Shown: piece after piece, positions 1 through 6,368 of the stretch
Position numbering within the stretch: the first letter of the stretch is position 1
Layout of the letters: each line of letters begins with the position of its first letter
NCBI GenBank assembly: GCA_018060305.1
Contig: JAGOWF010000048.1
Span: 1-13,112 of the forward strand
Length of the DNA: 13,112 bases
From: Pyrinomonadaceae bacterium
GTDB lineage: Bacteria > Acidobacteriota > Blastocatellia > Pyrinomonadales > Pyrinomonadaceae
Reading direction: 5' to 3'
Notes under the pieces: generated by a model
Told to the model about the DNA's origin: nothing
Database searches by the model: none
The model's input: the letters and a program-made list of their open reading frames with translations, nothing else
Position numbers and translations under genes: made by a program

Positions 1-173
1 AGATCGTTGACGTAACGGTGTTTTTGACAAATATGAAGGATGATTTTGCGGCGTATAATCGCATTTATGCTGAGTATTTCGCTGATAATCGCCCATGTCG
101 CACGACGGTTGAGGTCGGCTCGCTGCCAACGCCGATCGCGATTGAATTAAAGGTAATTGCTACAATTGAATAA
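1..173 (+). CDS. RidA/YjgF-family protein, C-terminal part (possible 2-aminomuconate deaminase)
   Basis: An open frame enters from the left edge (first full codon at 3) and stops with TAA at 171-173, giving 57 residues. They read as the C-terminal half of a RidA/YjgF/UK114 domain: a VTVFLTNMKDDFAAYN stretch, a CRTTVEVGSLP stretch holding the conserved ligand-binding arginine, and a closing AIELKVIATIE strand with the conserved glutamate. RidA proteins hydrolyse enamines and imines; the 2-aminomuconate deaminases of the 2-nitrobenzoate and aminophenol meta-cleavage pathways belong to this superfamily. Because the ACMSD branch encoded downstream leads to 2-aminomuconate, that role is a reasonable inference here, but a general RidA housekeeping role cannot be excluded from the fragment. 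The start codon lies outside the window. The next gene begins 15 nt downstream, so the two are probably cotranscribed. Confidence 0.82.
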   Translation, partial: IVDVTVFLTNMKDDFAAYNRIYAEYFADNRPCRTTVEVGSLPTPIAIELKVIATIE

Positions 174-188
174 TCAAGGGAGTTATCA

Positions 189-1259
189 ATGATAGGAACA
201 GAAACAGCAGGTATCGCAACAAAAGGCTACGCAACACACTCAGCCGACGCCAAATTTGAACCGTTCGCCTTCGCCCGCCGCGAGGTCGGCCCGCAAGACG
301 TGCTGATCGACATAGCATACTGCGGTATCTGCCACTCGGATATCCACATGGCAAAGAATGAATGGCCCGGCCTGATGCCCGCGACATACCCGATGGTGCC
401 GGGGCACGAGATCATCGGCCGAGTCGCGCAGATCGGTAATGAGGTTACAAAGTTCGCCGTCGGTGACGTCGCAGGCATCGGCTGTTTTGTTGATAGCTGC
501 CGGCAGTGTGCACCGTGCGTGAGCGGTATCGAGCAATATTGCATCAATGGCTCGGCATTCACATACAACGGAACCGAAATGGATCGCGAAACGCCGACCT
601 TTGGCGGCTATTCGGATAAGTACGTTATTGACCAAAACTACGCGCTCAAAGTAAATGGCGACCTGTCGCCGGGCGTCGCTCCGCTGCTGTGCGCGGGTAT
701 TACGACCTATTCGCCGCTCAAGCGGTTCAATGTCGGCCCGGGAACCAAGGCTGGTGTAGTCGGCCTCGGCGGGCTCGGCCACATGGGCGTGAAGATCGCC
801 AAGGCAATGGGCGCTGATGTGACCGTATTCAGCACCTCGCCGGGCAAAGAGGCCGATGCTCGCTCGCTCGGCGCAGACCACTTTGTCGTCAGCAAGGATG
901 CGGAAGCCATGGCTCCGCTGGCGAATTCGTTCACTTTTATCCTCGACACCGTATCGGCCGCCCACGACCTGATTCCCTATCTCGGCTTGCTAGGCTACTC
1001 GGGAACGATGGCTGTGGTTGGCGTGCCGTCAGAACCGACGATGTTCCATCAAGGCGCACTGATAATGGGCAATCGCGTTCTCGCCGGATCGCTGATCGGC
1101 GGCATTGCGGAAACGCAGGAGATGCTTGATTTCTGCGCCGACCATAACATTACGGCCGACATCGAGGTCATCACACCGGACCGCATCGAGGAGGCATACG
1201 ACCGCACGATAAATGCGGATGTTCGATACAGGTTCGTCATCGACATGGGCAATGCCTGA
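189..1259 (+). CDS. Zinc-dependent NAD(P) alcohol dehydrogenase, YahK/cinnamyl-alcohol dehydrogenase type
   Basis: A 356-residue medium-chain dehydrogenase of normal family length, expected to interconvert aldehydes and primary alcohols in the cytoplasm. Catalytic zinc ligands are visible as Cys48 (GICHSD), His73 (PGHE) and Cys168 (LLCAGIT). The structural zinc site is Cys104, Cys107, Cys110 and Cys118. The Rossmann loop is GLGGLG (192-197), followed by a VFSTSPGKE segment that resembles the NADP(H)-preferring YahK/CAD subgroup rather than NAD-specific liver-type enzymes. The start is supported by a strong AAGGGAG Shine-Dalgarno at 176-182, six bases before ATG. It follows the RidA gene by 15 nt and is followed by a hairpin terminator at 1281-1320, so it is likely the last gene of its operon. 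Its substrate is unknown; a role in handling an aldehyde from aminomuconate semialdehyde metabolism is only a guess. Confidence 0.92.
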   Translation: MIGTETAGIATKGYATHSADAKFEPFAFARREVGPQDVLIDIAYCGICHSDIHMAKNEWPGLMPATYPMVPGHEIIGRVAQIGNEVTKFAVGDVAGIGCFVDSCRQCAPCVSGIEQYCINGSAFTYNGTEMDRETPTFGGYSDKYVIDQNYALKVNGDLSPGVAPLLCAGITTYSPLKRFNVGPGTKAGVVGLGGLGHMGVKIAKAMGADVTVFSTSPGKEADARSLGADHFVVSKDAEAMAPLANSFTFILDTVSAAHDLIPYLGLLGYSGTMAVVGVPSEPTMFHQGALIMGNRVLAGSLIGGIAETQEMLDFCADHNITADIEVITPDRIEEAYDRTINADVRYRFVIDMGNA

Positions 1260-1280
1260 TAGGACACAATGACCGCTTAT

Positions 1281-1320
1281 GGAAAAGGCCGGGCTGCCCA
1301 TGCATACCCGGCCATTTTCC
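1281..1320. terminator. Bidirectional-type hairpin terminator after the alcohol dehydrogenase
   Basis: A perfect 7-bp GC stem, GGCCGGG (1287-1293) and CCCGGCC (1307-1313), is preceded by GGAAAA and followed by ATTTTCC, so the pairing extends with one bulged A. The 13-nt loop contains a further TGC/GCA pairing possibility. An A-run before and T-run after the stem is the usual layout of a rho-independent terminator that can work on both strands. It lies 21 nt past the dehydrogenase stop. The remaining 110 bases before the DUF1697 start show no other feature that I recognise. Confidence 0.7.
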
Positions 1321-1430
1321 GTTATAAGTGTCCAGCGCCTAGTGAACGCGAACGGATTGCAGCGGCAGGTCGCTCGGAAGGCCGAACGGCTGTGCTGCTA
1401 GCCCGGATGGAAATAGCGTATTATTCTCCA

Positions 1431-1958
1431 ATGCGGTATCTGGCTCTTCTGCGTGGCATCAACGTCGGTGGGAACACGATGATAAAAATGTCGGAGCTGG
1501 TGGCTCAAATTGAGTCGCTCGGATTCATTGCAGTAAAGACATACATTAACAGCGGCAACATTGCGTTCGATTTGCCAAAGACCGTCGAGGAAAAGCTTGT
1601 CGCAAAGATCGAAGAAGCGTTAGAGAAGCGCTTTGGCCGAGCGATCTCGGTGATGGTTAGGGAGCAGGACTCGATCCGTGAGGTCATTGCCGCAAATCCC
1701 TTCGACGGCCAGTTTGAGAGCCACAAGGAAATGCACGTGCTCTTCCTTAAAGACGAAATGCCGCCGGATAAGATCGGTGAATTGATGGCCGCAGCACCGC
1801 CTCAGGAGCGTTTTGCCGTCCGAGGCCGAGAGATATACTGCCACCTGCCGATGGGTGTCGCGGACAGCTTGCTCGGCAGAAACTTTATCGAAAAGAAGCT
1901 AAAAGTCTCAGTGACAGGCCGCAACTGGCGAACTGTCGAAAAACTCGCTCAGCTTTGA
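1431..1958 (+). CDS. DUF1697 family protein
   Basis: A 175-residue protein of the DUF1697 family, recognised by its N-terminus MRYLALLRGINVGG, the following KMSELVAQIESLGF helix and the YINSGNIAF segment; length matches the family. The biochemical function of the family is not established. The reading frame is open back to 1269, but the residues encoded before 1431 cross the terminator hairpin and do not look like family sequence, and the family begins with M-x-x-x-[IL]-[AV]-LLRGIN, so ATG 1431 is chosen. No convincing Shine-Dalgarno is visible before it. The gene is convergent with the methyltransferase, with only 9 bp between the two stop codons. Confidence 0.85.
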   Translation: MRYLALLRGINVGGNTMIKMSELVAQIESLGFIAVKTYINSGNIAFDLPKTVEEKLVAKIEEALEKRFGRAISVMVREQDSIREVIAANPFDGQFESHKEMHVLFLKDEMPPDKIGELMAAAPPQERFAVRGREIYCHLPMGVADSLLGRNFIEKKLKVSVTGRNWRTVEKLAQL

Positions 1959-1967
1959 TCGCAGGTT

Positions 1968-3038
1968 CTACGGCCGTGCCTCGAGGATCAGATTGAACGG
2001 CGTTTCGGTCGCGCGTCGAAAGCTTGAGAATCCGCCCTGCAATGCCACCTCACGGAGCCTCGCCTCACCGGCCTGAGCTCCCAGCCCGAGTCCCACTTCC
2101 TGCGATCTCGATGCAGGTGTGCAGATTATCGTCGAAGCAGAATAAAACACGCGGCCGACCGGATTATGATTGTCCTCGTGACGGTCGTTGGCAAACGGCT
2201 CGACGATCATCCACGTCCCGTCATCCTTTAGCGAGCTCCTTACATGCTGTGCCGCACCGACCGGATCGCCCATGTCGTGAAGGCAGTCAAAGAATGTGAT
2301 GAGATCGTAATCGGTCCCGGGAAAATCCTTTGACGCAGCCACTTCAAATTTGACCTGATCACCGACGCCCGCGGTATCGGCCCGCTCTCGGGCCTGTTCT
2401 ATCGACTTGTCATGATAGTCAAAGCCGACGAATTCAGAATTCGGAAACGACTTTGCCATGATGATCGTCGATGCCCCAAGGCCGCAGCCGACGTCGGCGA
2501 CCTTAGCTCCGGCCTTGAGTTTGTCTTCAACCCCCTCGAGCGCGGGTATCCAGCTACTGACGAGATGAGCATTGTAGCCGGGCCGGAAAAATAGTTCCGT
2601 CCCGCAAAACAGGTCGGCATCGTGTTCGTGCCAGCCGAGGCCGTCGCCGGTTTTGAACCGCTCGACCATCTTTGGCACCGCCTTTAACGCCGCCGCCGCT
2701 AGGACGAACGCCCCCGGAGCATATACGGGGCTGGCCTCACCTGTCATGATGAATGCCTGCTCGTCGGTCATGTAGTAGGCGTCATTCTCCGAGTCGTAGC
2801 TAACGTAACCGCTCGCTGAATTTGCGTTGAGCCATTCGCTGATGTAGCGCTCGTTAGTGCCCGTTCGGCTTGCCAATTCGGCTGCCGTGACCCGTTCATT
2901 CGGTGTCGCCATTGCTCGGTAAAGACCGAGCTTTTCACCGATAATGATCGAGCCCGCGCTGATCGTCGCTCCCAAGTCGGACACGAACCGCCCCAGCAAA
3001 TCGTTCAGTTTGTCTTCGTTGATCTGAATATCGCTCAT
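1968..3038 (-). CDS. SAM-dependent class I methyltransferase with N-terminal winged-helix domain (Rv2258c-like)
   Basis: A 356-residue protein. Residues about 1-100 resemble the winged-helix dimerisation domain seen in O-methyltransferase-like and Rv2258c-like enzymes (TAAELASRTGTNERYISEWLNA). The Rossmann methyltransferase domain follows: motif I VADVGCGLGAS (180-190), motif II acidic residue in VGFDYHD (204-210), a YDLITFFDCLHD motif IV region (244-255) and MIVEPF (277-282). The substrate is unknown. The frame extends 9 codons further upstream, but ATG at 3036-3038 has an excellent GGGAGGG Shine-Dalgarno (3044-3050 on this strand) five bases away, so that start is chosen. It is transcribed divergently from the 3-hydroxyanthranilate dioxygenase, sharing a 109-bp intergenic region. 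The winged helix in this family usually serves dimerisation rather than DNA binding, so it is not proposed as the cluster regulator. Confidence 0.88.
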   Translation of the reverse strand: MSDIQINEDKLNDLLGRFVSDLGATISAGSIIIGEKLGLYRAMATPNERVTAAELASRTGTNERYISEWLNANSASGYVSYDSENDAYYMTDEQAFIMTGEASPVYAPGAFVLAAAALKAVPKMVERFKTGDGLGWHEHDADLFCGTELFFRPGYNAHLVSSWIPALEGVEDKLKAGAKVADVGCGLGASTIIMAKSFPNSEFVGFDYHDKSIEQARERADTAGVGDQVKFEVAASKDFPGTDYDLITFFDCLHDMGDPVGAAQHVRSSLKDDGTWMIVEPFANDRHEDNHNPVGRVFYSASTIICTPASRSQEVGLGLGAQAGEARLREVALQGGFSSFRRATETPFNLILEARP

Positions 3039-3043
3039 TTTTG

Positions 3044-3050
3044 CCCTCCC
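3044..3050 (-). promoter_or_regulatory. Shine-Dalgarno deciding the methyltransferase start
   Basis: The minus strand reads GGGAGGGCAAAA then ATG at 3038. This is the only strong ribosome binding site near the possible starts and favours ATG 3038 over the more upstream in-frame codon at 3065. Confidence 0.8.
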
Positions 3051-3117
3051 AAAAATGCGTTGCACGTGCGCGAACGGTCCACACGCACCCGATTATCTGT
3101 AGTTGACCGTTTGGGTT

Positions 3118-3123
3118 TATAAT
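3118..3123 (+). promoter_or_regulatory. Candidate -10 element (TATAAT) for the kynurenine cluster
   Basis: A perfect TATAAT lies 24 bases before the dioxygenase ATG, which would give a short leader of about 18 nt. There is no good -35 at 16-18 bp upstream (the hexamer there is ATCTGT); the nearby TTGACC at 3103 is only 9 bp away and so is not a normal partner. The promoter might therefore need an activator. On the other strand AGATAAT (around 3092-3098) is a possible -10 for the divergent methyltransferase, also without a good -35. Confidence 0.5.
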
Positions 3124-3147
3124 AGCGCTAAACCTATCAGTAAAGCT

Positions 3148-3678
3148 ATGCAGATCCGACGGCCATTTAACTTCAAACTCTGGATCGACGAGCATCGAAA
3201 TCTGCTCAAGCCGCCGGTTGGGAACCAGTGTGTTTACCAGGAAGAGGACTTTATCGTAATGGTCGTCGGCGGGCCGAATTCGCGTAAAGACTATCACTGG
3301 GACGAGGGCGAGGAGTTGTTTTACCAACTCGAGGGCGACCTGACCGTCCAGATACAAGAGAACGGCGAGGCCGTCGAGGTGCCTGTCCGCGAAGGCGAAA
3401 TGTTCCTGCTGCCGCCGCGAATTCCGCACAATCCAATACGCGGTGCAAACACGATCGGCCTAGTCATCGAACGCAAACGCCGCGACGGCGAACTCGACGG
3501 CCTGATGTGGTTTTGTGAGAGCTGCAATCACAAGCTCTACGAAGAGTATTTCCAGCTTGGCGACATAACCACACAGTTTCAAGGCGTATTCAAACGGTTC
3601 TACGAAAGTGATGACCTGCGCACCTGCGACGAATGTGGCGCCGTCATGGAGCCGCCGCCGGTCATTTCATCATGTTAA
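3148..3678 (+). CDS. nbaC: 3-hydroxyanthranilate 3,4-dioxygenase
   Basis: A 176-residue cupin enzyme that opens the ring of 3-hydroxyanthranilate with O2 to form 2-amino-3-carboxymuconate 6-semialdehyde (ACMS). It begins MQIRRPFNFKLWIDEHRNLLKPPVG, typical of bacterial HAAO. The catalytic Fe(II) ligands fall at His50, Glu56 (YHWDEGEE) and His94 (RIPHNP); substrate-contacting residues align with Arg98 and Glu108. The bacterial-type C-terminal rubredoxin-like iron site is intact: Cys123, Cys126, Cys160 and Cys163. The frame is open upstream to a TTG at 3103, but that region contains the TATAAT element and family homology starts at ATG 3148. No clear Shine-Dalgarno is seen. The 3' end overlaps the ACMSD gene by 7 nt, which implies translational coupling and fits the chemistry, because the product is unstable and cyclises to quinolinate unless decarboxylated. 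Confidence 0.95.
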   Translation: MQIRRPFNFKLWIDEHRNLLKPPVGNQCVYQEEDFIVMVVGGPNSRKDYHWDEGEELFYQLEGDLTVQIQENGEAVEVPVREGEMFLLPPRIPHNPIRGANTIGLVIERKRRDGELDGLMWFCESCNHKLYEEYFQLGDITTQFQGVFKRFYESDDLRTCDECGAVMEPPPVISSC

Positions 3679-4685
3679 AGATCGACATTCACACCCACAT
3701 CCTGCCTCGCGATATACCGCGTTGGAAGGATAAATTCGGCTATGGCGGATTTATCACGCTCGACCACTACAGGCCGTGCTGTGCTCGAATGATGCGTGAC
3801 GACGGCGTTTCATTCCGCGACATCGATTCCAATTGCTGGTCGCCTGAAAAGCGCATCGAGGAATGCGATGCATCGGGCGTAACCATTCAGGTGCTCTCGA
3901 CCGTGCCGGTGATGTTCAGCTACTGGGCCGAGCCGAAGGACGGTGTCGAGATCGCGAGATTCCTAAACGAGGACATCGCGGCGGCTGTCGCCAAGTTTCC
4001 ACAAAGGTTCGTCGGCCTCGGAACCGTTCCGATGCAGGACCCCGAGCTTGCGATTCGTGAGCTTGAGCGGTGTAAGGAGATCGGCCTCGCCGGTGTCGAG
4101 ATAGGAACGAACGTAAATCAGTTGAATCTCGGTGAGCCTAAGTTCTTTGAGTTCTTTGCCGCGTGCGAGCAGCTCGGCATGGCGATCTTCGTCCATCCGT
4201 GGGATATGATGGGCGAAAAGGACATGCAGAAATACTGGCTGCCCTGGCTCGTCGGCATGCCCGCCGAGGTATCGCGAGCCATTTGCTCGCTGATATTCTC
4301 AGGCACTCTCGAACGGCTGCCGAATCTGCGTATCTGTTTCGCCCACGGCGGCGGGGCGTTTCCCGCAACACTCGGCCGCATCGACCATGGCCTCAACGTC
4401 CGCCCTGACCTGTTTCCCGACAATCCGCACAGTCCGCGCAAGTATCTCAGCCGAATGTACTTCGACTCTCTAGTTCACGAACCGACCAAGCTCGATTACT
4501 TGGTGAAACTCGTCGGGGCCGATCAGGTGATGCTGGGCAGCGATTATCCGTTCCCGCTCGGCGAAGCCGAGCCTGGCCGGCTAATCGAATCAATGGAATA
4601 CGACGAATCAATAAAGGAAATGTTGCTGTACGGAGCCGCATTGAACTGGCTGGGTCCGAGTAGTTTCGGATTCAGTGTCGATTAG
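3672..4685 (+). CDS. nbaD: 2-amino-3-carboxymuconate-6-semialdehyde decarboxylase (ACMSD)
   Basis: A 337-residue amidohydrolase-superfamily decarboxylase, close to the 334-336 residues of characterised ACMSDs. It converts ACMS to 2-aminomuconate 6-semialdehyde, diverting flux from quinolinate and NAD synthesis towards catabolism. Metal ligands are His7 and His9 (DIHTHILP), His175 (FVHPWD) and Asp291 (GSDYPFPLGE); the catalytic His225 (FAHGGGAFP) is present. The substrate-carboxylate arginines align with Arg49 (SFRDID) and Arg236 (LGRIDHG), the latter reaching a neighbouring active site in the dimer in known structures. ATG 3672 is chosen because MLKIDIHTH is the family N-terminus; 13 more codons are open upstream but lie inside the dioxygenase gene. 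The start sits within the last codons of that gene. Confidence 0.95.
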   Translation: MLKIDIHTHILPRDIPRWKDKFGYGGFITLDHYRPCCARMMRDDGVSFRDIDSNCWSPEKRIEECDASGVTIQVLSTVPVMFSYWAEPKDGVEIARFLNEDIAAAVAKFPQRFVGLGTVPMQDPELAIRELERCKEIGLAGVEIGTNVNQLNLGEPKFFEFFAACEQLGMAIFVHPWDMMGEKDMQKYWLPWLVGMPAEVSRAICSLIFSGTLERLPNLRICFAHGGGAFPATLGRIDHGLNVRPDLFPDNPHSPRKYLSRMYFDSLVHEPTKLDYLVKLVGADQVMLGSDYPFPLGEAEPGRLIESMEYDESIKEMLLYGAALNWLGPSSFGFSVD

Positions 4686-4698
4686 GAGTGATTTCAGA

Positions 4699-5697
4699 AT
4701 GAAGATCCTTAGTTGTCTGATTCTAGCGCTCTTGATATCCGTTCAAGAGTCTGGTGCGCAAGATCCTAATCCGGAATACTTCACGAATCGGCTCGTGGGA
4801 CTTAACAAAGATGAAATCAAGACTCTCGAGGAGAAGGCTCGGAACCGTGACGCGAGCGCACAGCTGCTCATTGGGCTGCTGAAAATGAAGACTCGCAATC
4901 CGGCAAGGCGAGACTATCAAAACCCAAACGAAGGCTTATCATTGATAAAACTTGCTGCAGAGCAAAACTTTGCTCCGGCCCAGTATTTTATTGTCGAACT
5001 ATGTCAGGATCAGGCTAACGAAGGCATAATCGGTCATGAAGCCTGCAAGAACGATCGCGTTTTCCTCGAAAGAGCCGTATCGCAGAACTATCCGGCGGCC
5101 GTTTGGTACCGAGCGTACTTTTACTTAAATAATAAGCCGTCGGATTGCGACAAGGCGATCGAGAACTATAAAAAGTCTGGAGAACTTGGGTTTGCCTACG
5201 GCTTCTATAGCGTTGGACGACTCTATGAAAACGGCACTTGTGTTAAAGCTGATGAACAAGTAGCCAATAAATGGTACATGAAATCCGCTGAAGCCGGCGA
5301 CGCGACGGCTCAGGATACGCTTGCGATCAGAATCTCGGAAGGAATCGGAACACGACCAAACAACCGCGAAGCCGTCAAATGGTTTAAGAAAAGCGCAGAA
5401 CAAGGTCATGTTTATGGTGCGTGTAATCTAGCGTTACACTATGCCCGTGGATTGGGCGTTGCCAGAAATCCTCATTTCGCCCTCAAATGGTCCTTCGTTT
5501 CAAATTCCCTCGACGGACTTAAGTGTCATCCCGATGATTTCGTCGAGTTTCTCAAAATAAGAAGGAAAGGAACGATTATCAGGGCAAGAGAGTCGGCTCT
5601 CGGATGGCTTCGCAAGCATCCATGGCTCACCAATAATTTCGGCGAACGTCCTTGGCTTAAGGACGGCGAGTTTCCAATTACCTTTCGTGAACATTAA
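4699..5697 (+). CDS. Secreted Sel1-repeat protein
   Basis: A 332-residue protein with a Sec-type signal peptide: a short basic start (MK), hydrophobic segment to about residue 15, and a probable cleavage after SGA (residue 20). The cysteine at residue 6 is too early for a lipobox. Several degenerate Sel1/TPR-like helical repeats follow; the clearest are about residues 166-201 (YSVGRLYENGTC..ANKWYMKSAEAGD), 202-237 (WFKKSAEQGH) and 238-270 (ACNLALHYARGLGVARNPHFALKW). Sel1 repeats are protein-protein interaction scaffolds; no enzymatic domain is visible. ATG 4699 is preceded by AGGAG at 4684-4688, which overlaps the ACMSD stop codon, so the gene is coupled to ACMSD. Its codon choice looks more AT-rich than its neighbours, hinting at a separate origin. 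Role in the pathway is unknown. Confidence 0.8.
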   Translation: MKILSCLILALLISVQESGAQDPNPEYFTNRLVGLNKDEIKTLEEKARNRDASAQLLIGLLKMKTRNPARRDYQNPNEGLSLIKLAAEQNFAPAQYFIVELCQDQANEGIIGHEACKNDRVFLERAVSQNYPAAVWYRAYFYLNNKPSDCDKAIENYKKSGELGFAYGFYSVGRLYENGTCVKADEQVANKWYMKSAEAGDATAQDTLAIRISEGIGTRPNNREAVKWFKKSAEQGHVYGACNLALHYARGLGVARNPHFALKWSFVSNSLDGLKCHPDDFVEFLKIRRKGTIIRARESALGWLRKHPWLTNNFGERPWLKDGEFPITFREH

Positions 5698-5703
5698 AAT
5701 GAC

Positions 5704-5732
5704 TTGACTAGCTAGTCTGACTAGGCAATAAT
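5704..5732 (+). promoter_or_regulatory. Toxin-antitoxin promoter with palindromic operator; leaderless transcript likely
   Basis: TTGACT (5704-5709) and AATAAT (5727-5732) are separated by exactly 17 bp, a near-consensus sigma-70 promoter. Transcription would begin about 5738-5740, at the antitoxin ATG (5739), and there is no Shine-Dalgarno, so the message is probably leaderless. A perfect 12-bp palindrome, GACTAGCTAGTC (5706-5717), overlaps the -35 and spacer, and a further half-site TGACTAG follows at 5718-5724. This is the layout expected for autorepression by an antitoxin or antitoxin-toxin complex. Confidence 0.78.
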
Positions 5733-5738
5733 CAACCC

Positions 5739-5960
5739 ATGAAAGTCAGCGTTTACGAGGCAAAATCCAAGCTCAGCCAGATGATCAACAAGGCCCTCGA
5801 GGGCGAGGAGGTCATTATTACGCGCAATGGCGAAGAGACCGTCAAGCTGGTGAAAGTCAACGGGAAAGAAAAGCGTAACTGGATCGGAATGTGGGAAGGG
5901 CAGATCGAGATTCCTGACAGCTTCTTTGATCCCCTTGAAGAGTTCGAGGAGTATTCCTAG
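5739..5960 (+). CDS. Type II antitoxin, Phd/YefM family
   Basis: A 73-residue protein with the Phd/YefM fold signature: MKVSVYEAKSKLSQMINKAL followed by EGEEVIITRNGEETVKLV, which forms the DNA-binding N-terminal half, and an acidic C-terminal tail (residues about 51-73, EIPDSFFDPLEEFEE) of the kind that wraps the toxin active site. The length is typical. It would neutralise the VapC-like toxin encoded 6 nt downstream and repress its own promoter through the palindrome just upstream. The start codon coincides with the predicted transcription start. The last bases contain GAGGAG (5946-5951), too far from the toxin start to serve as a normal ribosome binding site, so the toxin is more likely translated by coupling. 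Confidence 0.9.
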   Translation: MKVSVYEAKSKLSQMINKALEGEEVIITRNGEETVKLVKVNGKEKRNWIGMWEGQIEIPDSFFDPLEEFEEYS

Positions 5961-5966
5961 CCTTCA

Positions 5967-6359
5967 ATGAAAATACTGATCGATACGCATATATTTCTTT
6001 GGGCGTCGGGCAAGACGGCGCGGCTGTCACCGGAAACCCTTGACCTTTTAGGCAATCCGGAAACGCAGAAGTTCTTGTCCGTGGCGAGCGCGTGGGAGAT
6101 ATCTATCAAGTACGGCAAAGGCATGCTTCCGTTACCCGAGCATCCTCGAACGTTTATACCGCTCACACTCGCGGACTCAGACGTTACGCCGATTCCGGTT
6201 ACGCTGAGGGACGCTATCGGCGTGACGGATCTGCCGAGGTATCACGGTGATCCTTTTGATCGGCTTTTGATCGCGCAGGCACGGCTCAACGGCATGTACC
6301 TGCTCACAGATGACAGGGTCTTTGAAAGATACGATGTTGATCTTATCAACCTACGGTGA
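5967..6359 (+). CDS. Type II toxin, PIN-domain ribonuclease (VapC-like)
   Basis: A 130-residue PIN-domain protein of normal VapC length. The acidic metal-binding residues are visible: Asp6 (LIDTHIFLW), Glu44 (SAWEISIK), Asp98 (HGDPFDRLLIAQA) and Asp115/Asp116 (LLTDDRVF). It belongs to the subgroup with the DTHxxLW / SAWEISIK / DPFDRLLIAQA signatures that pairs with Phd-type antitoxins. PIN toxins cleave specific RNAs, often tRNA or rRNA, when antitoxin is degraded. All catalytic residues are present, so the module looks functional. The start ATG is 6 nt after the antitoxin stop. The stop TGA (6357-6359) lies inside GGTGA, which probably doubles as the ribosome binding site of kynureninase. 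Confidence 0.92.
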   Translation: MKILIDTHIFLWASGKTARLSPETLDLLGNPETQKFLSVASAWEISIKYGKGMLPLPEHPRTFIPLTLADSDVTPIPVTLRDAIGVTDLPRYHGDPFDRLLIAQARLNGMYLLTDDRVFERYDVDLINLR

Positions 6360-6368
6360 GCTTTTAAG

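Noticed and set aside
240..965. Long minus-strand open frame (241 codons)
   Set aside because: It is antisense to the well-supported alcohol dehydrogenase, has no recognisable domain, and reflects GC-rich codon bias.
1269..1430. Extended N-terminus of the DUF1697 protein from ATG 1269
   Set aside because: It would translate through the terminator hairpin and adds 54 residues that do not fit the family; ATG 1431 gives the correct family N-terminus.
3073..3111. 7-bp inverted repeat AACGGTC/GACCGTT as a firm operator
   Set aside because: A 7-bp match in about 110 bp is not far from chance expectation and the 25-bp spacing is unusual, so it is mentioned only as part of a weak finding and not annotated as a site.
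3103..3123. TTGACC and TATAAT as a -35/-10 pair
   Set aside because: The spacing is only 9 bp, far short of the usual 16-18 bp, so they cannot form a standard sigma-70 promoter together.
3103..3147. Possible TTG start giving a 191-residue dioxygenase
   Set aside because: The extra 15 residues span the TATAAT element and have no family similarity; the protein family begins at the ATG at 3148.
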